Shown in pieces: positions 33,603-42,173 of a stretch of DNA of 64,000 bases. The translations under genes were made by a program, and so were the position numbers. Positions within the stretch are counted from its first letter, which is position 1. Every line of letters begins with the position of its first letter. Under the pieces are notes generated by a model, which saw nothing but the letters and a program-made list of their open reading frames with translations, ran no database searches and had not been told where the DNA came from. The DNA lies in assembly GCF_026015295.1 (NCBI RefSeq), contig NZ_JAPDUW010000001.1, positions 310,001 through 374,000 of the forward strand. The letters are read 5' to 3'. Source of the stretch: Segatella copri. GTDB taxonomy: Bacteria > Bacteroidota > Bacteroidia > Bacteroidales > Bacteroidaceae.

Positions 33603-35867
33603 TTATGCATACGAGTGCATGCCCGTGAGGAAATAGTTCACACCGAAGTAGGTCATGGCAATGCTCATGAATGCCAGGGTGATGTAAATGTGATATACCA
33701 GCGGCTTGCGGAAGACCGGCAGACTCTGCGTATGCACTACTACGGCATAAATCATAAAGGTGATGAGCGCCCATGTTTCCTTGCTGTCCCAACTCCAGTA
33801 ATTACCCCAGCTCACGTTAGCCCAGATGGCTCCGATGAAGATGCCGAACCCCATCGTGGTGAGGGCAGGGTAGAGGAAGAGACGGCTTAAATCCCGCAGT
33901 TCGTCGCCATGAGAGCGCATGCAGATGCCCATGATGCCGCAGATGAAAGTCAAGGACAATAGGGCATAGCTCATCATGATGATGCTGACATGGATGCTGA
34001 GTAACGGACTGTTCAATACCGGCATCATCTGTCCGATAGCAGGATCCATCTGGTTGATATGGCTTACCAGAAGGAAGAATCCTGAAATCAGGAAGCCGAA
34101 TACCATCACGATGCGGATGCGCAACTGCATCAGAATACTGATAAGCATCACGAACCAGGCTACAGTTAGCATACTTTCATATCCGTTAGACATAGGTATG
34201 TTGCCGCTGATAATCCATCTCAATGCCAATCCGAAGGTTAAGGCAAGGAAGGATACGCCAAGCAGGATAGGCAAAGCGATGTTCAATACCTTGATTTCTT
34301 TCTTCTTCGTCATGCGATAGATGGTGTAGAAGAGGGCAATGAAGCCCAGTGTGAGGTTTGCCATGAAGAGAATGGTTGCAAAAGGAAAGGCATTATTGAT
34401 GCGTTCTGCCTTATACTGTGTAGCTGTTGGCAGCGAATTACCGCTACTAACCTCCTGATATTTCTTCATCTTGACGAAGAACTCGTTTACACGACTCGTA
34501 TTGCCTGCCTTTACATCGCCATTCAGCAGGGAGAATACATCCCTGATATAGAGTGCATGCTGCTGCTCTACGGCTTGCGGCAACTTATCCACCGGTGAAA
34601 ACCAGGTGGTGGTACCCGCCTTGATGAATGAATGATCCTTGGTAGCCTTCACATTCTTGGTGAAGGTGTAAGGAAGAACTTTCAATGAGATACCTTCTCG
34701 CAACTCCATGATGATTTGTATCTTGCCATCGATATCGGCGGCTTGCTGATGGAACTTGTCCTGCTGACCATTGTAGTATTCCTGAACATACTGTCCGATG
34801 GTATAGCCACCCATCTCACGATTGAAGAAAGTATTGAGCGAAGCATAGTCAGGCAGATTCATCGCTGTTTTCATTTCTCCGCTCTTGATCTTGATGAAAG
34901 GCTCGTTTGCCCAAGTATTTCCATAGAATACCCAACCAGAGAGTACCTGTTCTGCAGTCAATCCCTGATAGCTCCTGGCTCCATATATCTTCTTGCAGAA
35001 ATCGAGGGCAAAGGTCTGTACCGGACAGATGCGGTCGTTGTAGAGAATATGAAGCTCGCCAAACTTCTCTGCAGTTTCCTTTGGCAATACTGCATTTTGG
35101 AGATTGCTTGTTGCAGATTCTGCATGCAGTGTCTGTATATTGCCCATGCTGAGGATGAGTGCTGTTATCAACGCTCCCTTCTTGAGCAAAGGACTCTTCA
35201 GTAGTCTGCGATAACCGCCCTTAGGGTCGAAGAGCATCCATACGAGGGAGATGAAGAGCAGCGCATAGCCAGTATAGGTGACTGGTATGCCGTATGGATC
35301 GGCATTGATAGCGAGCACGCTTCCCTTGCCGTCTTCATCGTAAGATGACTGATAAAGACGGTAAGACCGGTGGGAATAGATGTTGTTCATCGAAACTTCG
35401 CCTTCGCTCTTATCATCTCCGTCTATTACGGTGAATTTTGAAGAATAGTCAGCCACGGCGTTGGTTCCATCGTGCATCTTCGCTTCAAACTTCTTCAGGC
35501 AGAGCGAGAAAGGGAGTTTCTCTTCCTTCATGCCCTGCTCTTCATCCTGAGCCATATAAGTATCTGTAGGCTGACCGATGCGCAGATGAATCATGCCTCT
35601 TTTTGCTGATACATGCGTGAGTAGGGCACCCAAGAGGATGATGATGAAGGAGAGATGGAGTGCCAGCGTAGAAGCGCACTTCACTTTTCTTTTGATGATA
35701 TAGAACGCACCGAGGGCAGCAAGTACTGCCCAGATTAGAATGAACCACCATGCTCCATAGTAGTGGGCATGAGCATAATCCGTGCCCTGGCTTTTTTCCA
35801 CGATGGTGGCGGCAGCCATGCATACGAGCACAAGGATGTAAAGAATGAATATAATCTTTTTAACCAT
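33603..35867 (-). CDS. System II cytochrome c synthetase CcsBA (ResB-CcsA fusion)
   Basis: A 754-residue inner-membrane protein that carries heme across the membrane and attaches it to CxxCH motifs of apocytochromes. The N-terminal ResB/CcsB-like part has four helices (about 5-25, 38-60, 68-90 and about 205-225) and a large periplasmic domain. The CcsA half carries the heme-binding WWD region WGNYWSWDSKETWAL and the flanking His residues. The di-heme oxidoreductase gene next door has two CxxCH motifs and is an obvious client. It has its own -7 box (TAATTTTG, 35900-35907) and follows a terminator, so it is separately transcribed. The third 22-bp array adjoins its 3' end. Confidence 0.93.
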   Translation of the reverse strand: MVKKIIFILYILVLVCMAAATIVEKSQGTDYAHAHYYGAWWFILIWAVLAALGAFYIIKRKVKCASTLALHLSFIIILLGALLTHVSAKRGMIHLRIGQPTDTYMAQDEEQGMKEEKLPFSLCLKKFEAKMHDGTNAVADYSSKFTVIDGDDKSEGEVSMNNIYSHRSYRLYQSSYDEDGKGSVLAINADPYGIPVTYTGYALLFISLVWMLFDPKGGYRRLLKSPLLKKGALITALILSMGNIQTLHAESATSNLQNAVLPKETAEKFGELHILYNDRICPVQTFALDFCKKIYGARSYQGLTAEQVLSGWVFYGNTWANEPFIKIKSGEMKTAMNLPDYASLNTFFNREMGGYTIGQYVQEYYNGQQDKFHQQAADIDGKIQIIMELREGISLKVLPYTFTKNVKATKDHSFIKAGTTTWFSPVDKLPQAVEQQHALYIRDVFSLLNGDVKAGNTSRVNEFFVKMKKYQEVSSGNSLPTATQYKAERINNAFPFATILFMANLTLGFIALFYTIYRMTKKKEIKVLNIALPILLGVSFLALTFGLALRWIISGNIPMSNGYESMLTVAWFVMLISILMQLRIRIVMVFGFLISGFFLLVSHINQMDPAIGQMMPVLNSPLLSIHVSIIMMSYALLSLTFICGIMGICMRSHGDELRDLSRLFLYPALTTMGFGIFIGAIWANVSWGNYWSWDSKETWALITFMIYAVVVHTQSLPVFRKPLVYHIYITLAFMSIAMTYFGVNYFLTGMHSYA

Positions 35868-35899
35868 ACTTAGTTGGAATCTTGATAGAATTTCCGCTG

Positions 35900-35907
35900 C
35901 AAAATTA
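35900..35907 (-). promoter_or_regulatory. Predicted -7 box of ccsBA
   Basis: TAATTTTG matches TAnnTTTG 32 bases before the ATG. No clear -33 element is seen. Confidence 0.5.
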
Positions 35908-35960
35908 CGATTTTATTCGGAAACATGCAAGAGTTAATCCGTATATTTGTAGATTCAGAT

Positions 35961-36003
35961 AAAAAAAGCTGCCAAATGCTTTTGATAGCCTGGCAGCTTT
36001 TCT
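35961..36003 (-). terminator. Terminator after the di-heme oxidoreductase gene
   Basis: Arms AAAAGCTGCCA/TGGCAGCTTTT lie around a 16-base loop. On the minus strand the hairpin is followed by a run of T residues. Confidence 0.8.
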
Positions 36004-36034
36004 TATTTTTGTTTCTTCTTGTAATATCTTATGA

Positions 36035-37864
36035 TTAGATAGAACGCAGGAACTTAACCACTGCATCACGATCGCTCTTCGATGCCTTGTAGAAGTTGAT
36101 GGCTGAAGAGTAAGCATGACTCTTCTTGCTGTAGCAGTGCCACATGATGGCTTCCACCTCGTTGCGGGCACGGCAGTCGTGCAAGCGATCCTCTGCACCA
36201 GTGTTGAGCAATGACAAGCCTCGACCCCAAAGTGGAGTGGTTCGGCACCAAGAACCATGGATGTCGTTCTTCATATAGAGCTTGTGCTGAATCAAGTCTG
36301 AATATGGATAGATAGTCTGGTTCTGATAGCGTGGCAATGGTTTGTCAGCGATATACTTAGAGGTGATGTAGTTGTCGTCGCCTGTCTTCCAAGATGGCTT
36401 GTGGCAGTTAGCACAACCCCATTCCATGAAGAGCTTCTTACCCTGTTGAACCTGTGGGTCGTTCAAGTTACGAGCACGAGGGATGGCGAGACCACGATGC
36501 CATACCATGAAAGCATAGTAGTCATCCATGCTCTGCTCTGCTGTGAATGGGTGGATGTTGTTGTCGAACTGATTGGTATAAGGATCCAACAGAACTCTTA
36601 CTGCATTCTTGATACCTTCGTCCGTACCATCTGCGTAGTAAGGAGAACTTGGATCTTTCTTGATGGCAGCAATAACTTCAGTGTCCTCGGACATCTTTTG
36701 AGCCCAAGCTTCTGTGGTGTAGAGCAAAGGACGGTCTGGGCGAGTTACGTTGGTGATATTCCAAATAGCATTGGCACCAGGACCGTCTTGCAAAGAACCA
36801 CGGGTCAAAGCGTATGTATAACGCTTCACTATCTTCTTGTTGAGGTCTGTTGTGTTAGGGTCGAATGGAGTACCATCTGCATGAACACCACCTGTTACAT
36901 TCTGTGTGCGACTGTCTTTTGTACCATCTTTGCTCTTTTTGGCTGCGTCACGACCGAATGTGGTATAGAATGCACCTGATGCGAAATCATTTGCCTCTGC
37001 ATCCCACATGCTAGGGTTGATATAGTCTGATACGGTAAGACCAGCCTTCTTGAAGTAAGCAGCCTCTGCGGCATACTGGGCCTTGATGGCCTCGTTAGGG
37101 ATGGCATCAATCAAGCCTGTACCGCCGATACCGATGGTTGACTCCAAGCGGCAAGCTACAGCACCGTTTCCTGTCTCGTATGGGGTAGGAGAGGTGCGGA
37201 ATGCGCCCTTAGGAATAGAAATCTCAGGATAGATAAGGTCGAACTTCTCACCATCAGGGAACTGCATGGCTGGAATCTCGTCTGTTTCCATCTTGCTGAT
37301 GTGTGGCCATTGAAGGTTAATCATGCTCTCGTCGATAGGAGCTTTGAATGGAGAAGCGGCTTGTGTCTGAGGCATACCTGTTACTTCGGCTACATAGCCG
37401 CCGTCATTGCTGTTGGCCCCATCTACAGGGTGATAGACTACGAGCAAATAACCATTACCATTGCTATAGCGAGTCTCGTATTGAGTCATGCGCTTGCCGT
37501 GACCATACTCTGGGTGGCAATCGATGCAAGATGTGCGGACGGAGGCAGGACCGAGTCCTTTGAAAGCACCTGTGTTGAGTGTATATTGGCGCTCAAACAA
37601 CTGCTCGCCTTGGAAAAAGGCGTCTTTTAAATTTGTATGATCGTCAACATAAGGAGTCTGGTCGCTATAACAGCTCGCTGTTGTATTCTCGGTGGTTCCC
37701 AATTTACCACCTGGATACCATTCGTCGGCAGTGAAATTGCCAACATTTTGTCCTACGTAGTTGGCATCTGTCTCCACGATTTCAATGTCCTTGTCATCGG
37801 AGCAACTTACGGATGTGAGTGCCATGGTCAATGCCATAGACATCCATGCATAATTCTTTTTCAT
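36035..37864 (-). CDS. Di-heme oxidoreductase-family lipoprotein (c-type cytochrome)
   Basis: A 609-residue exported lipoprotein of the putative di-heme peroxidase/thiol oxidoreductase (DHOR) family. The start is the ATG at 37864, which gives a lipoprotein signal (MKKNYAWMSMALTMALTSVSC, Cys21); upstream codons are not signal-like. Two heme sites are visible: CIDCH at 113-117, and CANCH near residue 470. The sizes and spacing fit a MauG/CCP-like protein that handles peroxide or transfers electrons at the cell surface. It follows imelysin and porin genes on the same strand, an iron-uptake-like cluster. The gap of 120 bases after imelysin holds a hairpin (37902-37945). Confidence 0.88.
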   Translation of the reverse strand: MKKNYAWMSMALTMALTSVSCSDDKDIEIVETDANYVGQNVGNFTADEWYPGGKLGTTENTTASCYSDQTPYVDDHTNLKDAFFQGEQLFERQYTLNTGAFKGLGPASVRTSCIDCHPEYGHGKRMTQYETRYSNGNGYLLVVYHPVDGANSNDGGYVAEVTGMPQTQAASPFKAPIDESMINLQWPHISKMETDEIPAMQFPDGEKFDLIYPEISIPKGAFRTSPTPYETGNGAVACRLESTIGIGGTGLIDAIPNEAIKAQYAAEAAYFKKAGLTVSDYINPSMWDAEANDFASGAFYTTFGRDAAKKSKDGTKDSRTQNVTGGVHADGTPFDPNTTDLNKKIVKRYTYALTRGSLQDGPGANAIWNITNVTRPDRPLLYTTEAWAQKMSEDTEVIAAIKKDPSSPYYADGTDEGIKNAVRVLLDPYTNQFDNNIHPFTAEQSMDDYYAFMVWHRGLAIPRARNLNDPQVQQGKKLFMEWGCANCHKPSWKTGDDNYITSKYIADKPLPRYQNQTIYPYSDLIQHKLYMKNDIHGSWCRTTPLWGRGLSLLNTGAEDRLHDCRARNEVEAIMWHCYSKKSHAYSSAINFYKASKSDRDAVVKFLRSI

Positions 37865-37901
37865 AATGTATTTTTGTAATGTACTTTGTAAACGTGACAA
37901 T

Positions 37902-37945
37902 ACGTAGCCCTCCTTTTTCTTTGCTGGAATCAGGAGAGGCTACGT
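37902..37945 (-). other. Intercistronic hairpin between imelysin and the di-heme oxidoreductase gene
   Basis: Arms ACGTAGCC/GGCTACGT extend through TCCT/AGGA. There is no U-tract on the minus strand, so read-through is expected, with possible processing or reduced downstream expression. Confidence 0.55.
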
Positions 37946-37984
37946 TTTGTATTATATTCTTATTTTCCTAAGATATGGAATGGC

Positions 37985-39376
37985 TTATTTTGAAGCACGA
38001 ATCTTACGGAACCAAGCACCTGCCTTGTTCAACTCCTCATCGAGATTGTTGATCTTGTCGATGCAAGTCTTCACACGTGTGTAGGCTGCCTCGCTATTGA
38101 TAGTGCCATTCTTGTATGCTTTTTCGATAGCTGCGATATCGGCAACGAATGAACTGCTGTTCTTGGCAGTCTCCAATGCTGCGATAGCCTCGTTGAGAGC
38201 TGTGTTGATGTCGTTGTAGCCACTGTAGTTGTACTTCTTCATGATGTTCATCATAGAGTTGGTTACAGGAGTTGTGGCTGTAACGTCACGAGTGCCATAG
38301 AGAGAATTCTTGATAGAATAGATGTTGTCCTGGTAGTCGATGTAAGAGCGCTTGCTGTAAGGAGACTCGATGTAGTCTCTTGACTCCTTCTCGCCATCTT
38401 CTGTAGTGCCACCCTGACCAGATGCTACACGGAAAGCCTGACCCAATTTCTGAGTGTAAACCTCTTGGCAGATGTTAGAGCAACCAGCTACGCATGCATT
38501 CTCCAAAGTCTCCTGCCATGTCTGGAACCAACCATCCTGGGTAGCACCCTTGAGCAACCAAGCACCATAACCGATACCAGCAGAGCAGAGTCCATTCTTA
38601 CCACCAGTGTGAGTTTTTTCTTCCTCGTTGTTATCTGCTACGTTCAATACCCACTTGCAGTTGCTGTTAATCCAAGAGTAATCAGTGTTGTCTTGTGTCC
38701 AACCATAGTGGAGCAAAGTTGTCATGTTGTAGATGTCGCCAGAAACAGCGTCAGCGAATGCAAGTTCGTCGATACCGGCAACTGTTGTCATGCCAGCCTC
38801 TGTGTCGTTAGCAGCGAAGTCGGCTGCTGTACGAGCGGCACCATTGCGGAAGAGTACGAACTCAAGTCCGTGGAAACCCAATACAGAGTCGAATTTGCCA
38901 TTGTTTGTGAAAACATATTGAGAACCTTGACCCTTGATGCCTGACATAACGTTAGCATCAGTCAAAGCCTGTACCAACTGGTCGTGGTCCAAAGGCCATG
39001 AGTCGATGTGTGGGTCGATTTCGTGGTCGGTAGCAGCACCATAGAGAAATGCCTCGCTGCGCTCCCACTGAAGACGTGCGTTCTTGAATGCTTCGCAAGC
39101 AGCCTCAACATCTGCGTTAGTCAAGTTGCCAGCCTTTGCATTGGTGTAAAGCTTGGCGCAAGCCTCATGCAAGGTCTTGCAGTTGTCACGCAAGGCTTGG
39201 TATGTTGGATAAACTACATCGTTCACATAAGTGTTAGCTACAGCAGAAAGTTCTGCTGAAGGGACGATGTCGTTACCTGTTGATGGACCATCATTGTCAT
39301 CACTACATGAAGCGAAACCCAATGAAAGTGTCATGGTTGCTACGAGCATCATGACGTTTTTGAATGTCTTTTTCAT
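37985..39376 (-). CDS. Imelysin-family iron-regulated lipoprotein (M75)
   Basis: A 463-residue exported lipoprotein (lipobox LGFASC). The start is the ATG at 39376; the longer frame adds 33 residues that do not look like a signal. The family signature GxHxxE is present as GFHGLEF, in the four-helix-bundle core. Imelysins (EfeO and IrpA/Algp7-like proteins) bind metal ions and are usually induced by iron limitation. It is 49 bases downstream of the porin gene, so the two are co-transcribed. A direct role in iron capture is inference. Confidence 0.88.
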   Translation of the reverse strand: MKKTFKNVMMLVATMTLSLGFASCSDDNDGPSTGNDIVPSAELSAVANTYVNDVVYPTYQALRDNCKTLHEACAKLYTNAKAGNLTNADVEAACEAFKNARLQWERSEAFLYGAATDHEIDPHIDSWPLDHDQLVQALTDANVMSGIKGQGSQYVFTNNGKFDSVLGFHGLEFVLFRNGAARTAADFAANDTEAGMTTVAGIDELAFADAVSGDIYNMTTLLHYGWTQDNTDYSWINSNCKWVLNVADNNEEEKTHTGGKNGLCSAGIGYGAWLLKGATQDGWFQTWQETLENACVAGCSNICQEVYTQKLGQAFRVASGQGGTTEDGEKESRDYIESPYSKRSYIDYQDNIYSIKNSLYGTRDVTATTPVTNSMMNIMKKYNYSGYNDINTALNEAIAALETAKNSSSFVADIAAIEKAYKNGTINSEAAYTRVKTCIDKINNLDEELNKAGAWFRKIRASK

Positions 39377-39425
39377 TTTGTTTTTTGTTTTTATTGTTCT
39401 GTTATAAATGTTTCTTGTTGTGCGA

Positions 39426-40721
39426 TTAGAGGAAGAAACCCTCGTAAGCGATACCGATGTTGATGGCTGGCTCATCGTTGTATTTTGATTTCAAGAAGCG
39501 ATGGTTGTACTCTGCTTTAACGCTGATCTGCTTCATTGGATAGTAGTTGATACCAGCTGCGAGAATCTTCTTGTTGGTCCACTGTGATATAGTGTTGTGT
39601 ACAGATGAGTCATAGTACTCATAGTGACCGAATACATAGAGCTTCTGGTTGTTCTTTCGTAGAGATGAAATCTGTGAGAACACATTGTATCCTGCCTCTA
39701 TCATGGTTGCTACAGCATGACTACCGAAGTACTTATTCTTGCCAGACTCATTTGGTTTTACCAATGAGGTGCCTGGGTAAGTGTGGTCGGAAATCTTGTC
39801 GGCATCACTTACGTAGCCATAGTCCACATTACCACGTACAATCCAGTTGTATTTATTATAGGTAAAGTCAAAAGCGCCTACATATACATTTCCCTTGATA
39901 TCTTTATACACAGCATCGTAAGGAGTGGTGTTGCTCATGGCTTGTCCGTAGTAACCGCTCAAACCGATGCGAAGACCAGGGATAGTATAGTTGTCTACAC
40001 GTACTGCTGCACCATACTTGTTGGCTACCTCAAATTCATAAGGGCTCTGTGTACCCCCCTGAATCCAGTTGCTACGGCTGAACTTGTATGCGTTCAAACC
40101 TGCCAAGAACTGAGCCTCGTAACGGAAGTCGCCAGACTTACCCCAGAAACTCAAACCTGTCTGATGCCAAGTGCAAGGGAGAATGGTGTTCTCACCCTCT
40201 GGACGATAAACAGTGAAGAAGTTCAATGGCTCATGATAAGCATTGGTCAAACCAACAGGCACAACGATATGACCCATCTTGATGTTGGCAAAATGACCGA
40301 AAGATTTCTGAATCCAGAACTGCTCCAGTTCAACTTCGCCACCTTTCTCCTGTTCCTGCTCGTACTCAATAGCCTCTTCTGCCTCATATTCGATAGAAGA
40401 ACCTGTACCACCGTGCTCAAACTCAATCTCAGTACCCATGGTCCAACCCTTACCGAAGTCGTAACCCAAGTAGATGACTGCATGAGGAATGTCGAAACGA
40501 CCATGTGAAGGAGCGTTCTTGTAAGCATTAGCGTTAGAGTAACGGTTACCTGCGTCGCTATAGAAGTTGCGGCTCATGGCAACCTCGCCATAACCACCCA
40601 CGCTGAGGCGCTTGCCATTCGCGTGCTGCATCACGCTGTCAGCAGCCACAGTTTGTGCACTTGCTGTTGCCAAACCGGCAACGAGGGCAGCGGACATCAA
40701 TCCAATTCTTAAACTGTTCAT
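39426..40721 (-). CDS. Outer-membrane porin, OprO/OprP-like
   Basis: A 431-residue exported beta-barrel protein. Signal peptide to about residue 22 (ending LATASAQ), then alternating strands rich in Tyr, Phe and Gly (GGYGEVAMSRNF, AVIYLGYDFGKGWTMGTEIEFEHGG), ending in the terminal Phe-type strand (INIGIAYEGFFL). The fold pattern matches phosphate-selective porins O and P, though in Bacteroidota such proteins are often iron- or oxyanion-linked. It is the first gene of the porin-imelysin-DHOR cluster, behind a leader of about 185 bases that can form a 10-bp closing stem. Substrate unknown. Confidence 0.85.
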   Translation of the reverse strand: MNSLRIGLMSAALVAGLATASAQTVAADSVMQHANGKRLSVGGYGEVAMSRNFYSDAGNRYSNANAYKNAPSHGRFDIPHAVIYLGYDFGKGWTMGTEIEFEHGGTGSSIEYEAEEAIEYEQEQEKGGEVELEQFWIQKSFGHFANIKMGHIVVPVGLTNAYHEPLNFFTVYRPEGENTILPCTWHQTGLSFWGKSGDFRYEAQFLAGLNAYKFSRSNWIQGGTQSPYEFEVANKYGAAVRVDNYTIPGLRIGLSGYYGQAMSNTTPYDAVYKDIKGNVYVGAFDFTYNKYNWIVRGNVDYGYVSDADKISDHTYPGTSLVKPNESGKNKYFGSHAVATMIEAGYNVFSQISSLRKNNQKLYVFGHYEYYDSSVHNTISQWTNKKILAAGINYYPMKQISVKAEYNHRFLKSKYNDEPAINIGIAYEGFFL

Positions 40722-40773
40722 CTTTAATATTTTGAAATTATTGTTATCGTATAATCCTTAGTATAATAAAGAA

Positions 40774-40899
40774 AAGAGCGCGGATGTCTGTTTGCGGTCT
40801 CGACACTTTAGAGGCCTAGTATCTCCTTAAAGCCAATCTGACTTGATAAGGAATTACGCAGCTCTGCCGCTCGGGAATGGCAATCATCACCGCACTCTT
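40774..40899 (-). promoter_or_regulatory. Structured mRNA leader upstream of the porin-imelysin operon (candidate riboswitch or attenuator)
   Basis: The arms AAGAGTGCGG (40890-40899, minus strand) and CCGCGCTCTT (40774-40783) form a 10-bp stem with one G-U pair closing 106 nt. The 3' arm is followed by TTCTTTATT, so the closing stem could act as a terminator. Inside, AGTCA/TGGCT (loop GAT) sits within CCTT/AAGG, and a GCAG/CTGC stem lies near the 5' part. I do not recognise the TPP, FMN, cobalamin, SAM, fluoride or Moco consensus in it. Confidence 0.5.
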
Positions 40900-40914
40900 T
40901 CTCGATTTCGGGTG

Positions 40915-40945
40915 CAAAGGTACGGAGTTTTAAAATATCTTGCAA
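40915..40945 (-). promoter_or_regulatory. Promoter of the porin-imelysin operon
   Basis: -7 TACCTTTG (40915-40922), a 20-base spacer and -33 TTG (40943-40945), the latter inside the left arm of the inverted repeat at 40942-40991. Confidence 0.65.
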
Positions 40946-40991
40946 TACCTAAAAATCGGTAAACTGGCGCATCCCCATTTCTAGGTATTGC
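40942..40991. promoter_or_regulatory. Inverted repeat spanning the divergent -33 elements
   Basis: Perfect 10-base arms GCAATACCTA (40942-40951) and TAGGTATTGC (40982-40991), extendable to 14 of 16 with the following A/T-rich bases. Each arm contains the -33 TTG of one of the two divergent promoters. This suggests a shared regulator binding both sides. Confidence 0.7.
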
Positions 40992-41018
40992 GAGTTTCGA
41001 AACTTTTTTGTATATTTG
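40988..41018 (+). promoter_or_regulatory. Promoter of the hemerythrin-LuxR gene
   Basis: -33 TTG (40988-40990), a 20-base spacer and -7 TATATTTG (41011-41018), the mirror image of the porin-operon promoter. Confidence 0.7.
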
Positions 41019-41084
41019 CAACCGAAATAGAAACATTATGAATGTTCTTGATACAAGGATGTTTTCATTTAAGGAGAAAGAAAG

Positions 41085-42041
41085 ATGAAAAATCAGAAGA
41101 TGTATGAAGCTGATGACAAGATGATCAGCATCATTAGAGACAATTATAACATTTTACAGAGCCTCGGCAGCTTCGGCATCAACCTGGGCTTTGGCGACAA
41201 GACTGTGCGTGAGGTTTGCGACGAGCAGAAGGTGGATACCTATACCTTCCTGTCCGTGGTAAACTTGACAATTAATGGTTACAAGGAGTATGACAATACC
41301 GACCGTTTGTCGTTGCCGACCCTATTGCATTATCTCAAGGCATCGCATGCCTATTACATAGATTTCCAGTTGCCGTTTATCCGTAAGGAACTGGTTGAAG
41401 CGCTGGACGAAAAGGATAATCTGGCACGCCTTATCCTCAAGCTTTATGATGACTATGCCCATAGCATTACCAATCACATGAAGTATGAGGAAAAGATGGT
41501 ATTCCCTTATGTTCAGGCACTTATAGATGGTAATGCCAATGCAAACTTCGATATAGAGACCTTCTCGAAACACCATGCTCAGGTAGATATGAAGTTAAAG
41601 GAACTCAAGAGTATCATTATCAAGTATTTGCCTTCTGATGGCTTGCATAATAATCAGCTCAGCGCCACTCTTTATGATATATATAATAATGAGGAATGGC
41701 TGAAACATCATTCTGAGGTTGAGGAAGAAATCTTTATTCCTGCTGTAAGAAATGCAGAGCGTAAACTTAAGCAGAACGATGTGAGTGCCAAGATTTCGAG
41801 CATGATTAATCAGACTCCGATGAGTGACGAACAGTTGAGCGACCGTGAGAAAGATGTGATTGTTGCTTTGGTTCAGGGAATGACCAACAAGGAGATTGCT
41901 GACCACCTGTTTATCTCTATCAATACGGTCATTACGCATCGCAGAAACATCGCCCGAAAGCTTCAGATTCACTCTCCTGCAGGTCTTACAATTTATGCCA
42001 TCGTGAACAATCTGGTTGATATTTCTACTGTAAAGCTGTAG
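41085..42041 (+). CDS. Hemerythrin (RIC/YtfE-like) sensor fused to a LuxR helix-turn-helix
   Basis: A 318-residue cytoplasmic regulator. Residues 20-60 resemble the ScdA_N/DUF542 segment of RIC (repair of iron centres) proteins, but the usual Cys pair is replaced (INLGFGDKTVREV). Residues 80-225 form a four-helix hemerythrin-type domain whose candidate diiron ligands His88, His131, Glu135, His164, His209 and Glu213 match the ligand spacing of E. coli YtfE (84, 129, 133, 160, 204, 208). Residues 250-315 are a LuxR/GerE helix-turn-helix (LSDREKDVIVALVQGMTNKEIADHLF). This implies a diiron sensor of NO, O2 or iron that acts on DNA directly. It is divergent from the porin operon. Confidence 0.9.
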   Translation: MKNQKMYEADDKMISIIRDNYNILQSLGSFGINLGFGDKTVREVCDEQKVDTYTFLSVVNLTINGYKEYDNTDRLSLPTLLHYLKASHAYYIDFQLPFIRKELVEALDEKDNLARLILKLYDDYAHSITNHMKYEEKMVFPYVQALIDGNANANFDIETFSKHHAQVDMKLKELKSIIIKYLPSDGLHNNQLSATLYDIYNNEEWLKHHSEVEEEIFIPAVRNAERKLKQNDVSAKISSMINQTPMSDEQLSDREKDVIVALVQGMTNKEIADHLFISINTVITHRRNIARKLQIHSPAGLTIYAIVNNLVDISTVKL

Positions 42042-42084
42042 TTTATCTGTGGAATATCAGTTTAAATAATGTTATTTTTCCTAA

Positions 42085-42131
42085 AATGATAGCGCCTTCC
42101 TCTCACATGAGGGGAAGGCGCTATCATTATA
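42085..42131. terminator. Strong bidirectional terminator between the two LuxR genes
   Basis: A stem of 16-19 bp (AATGATAGCGCCTTCC and its complement) closes a small loop, flanked by A/T-rich sequence, between convergent genes. Confidence 0.85.
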
Positions 42132-42173
42132 TTTAGGTATGTAATGATTCTGCATCACTATTTATGGTGAAGG

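Noticed and set aside
40774..40899. Known riboswitch class (SAM, cobalamin, FMN, TPP, THF, NiCo)
   Set aside because: CTTATCAAG recalls SAM-I and CATCCGC recalls THF riboswitches, but the remaining conserved blocks of each are missing or in the wrong order, so no known class is claimed.
41085..42041. Plain RIC/YtfE iron-sulfur repair protein
   Set aside because: The hemerythrin ligands fit, but the Cys pair is missing and a full LuxR helix-turn-helix follows, so a regulator is the better reading.
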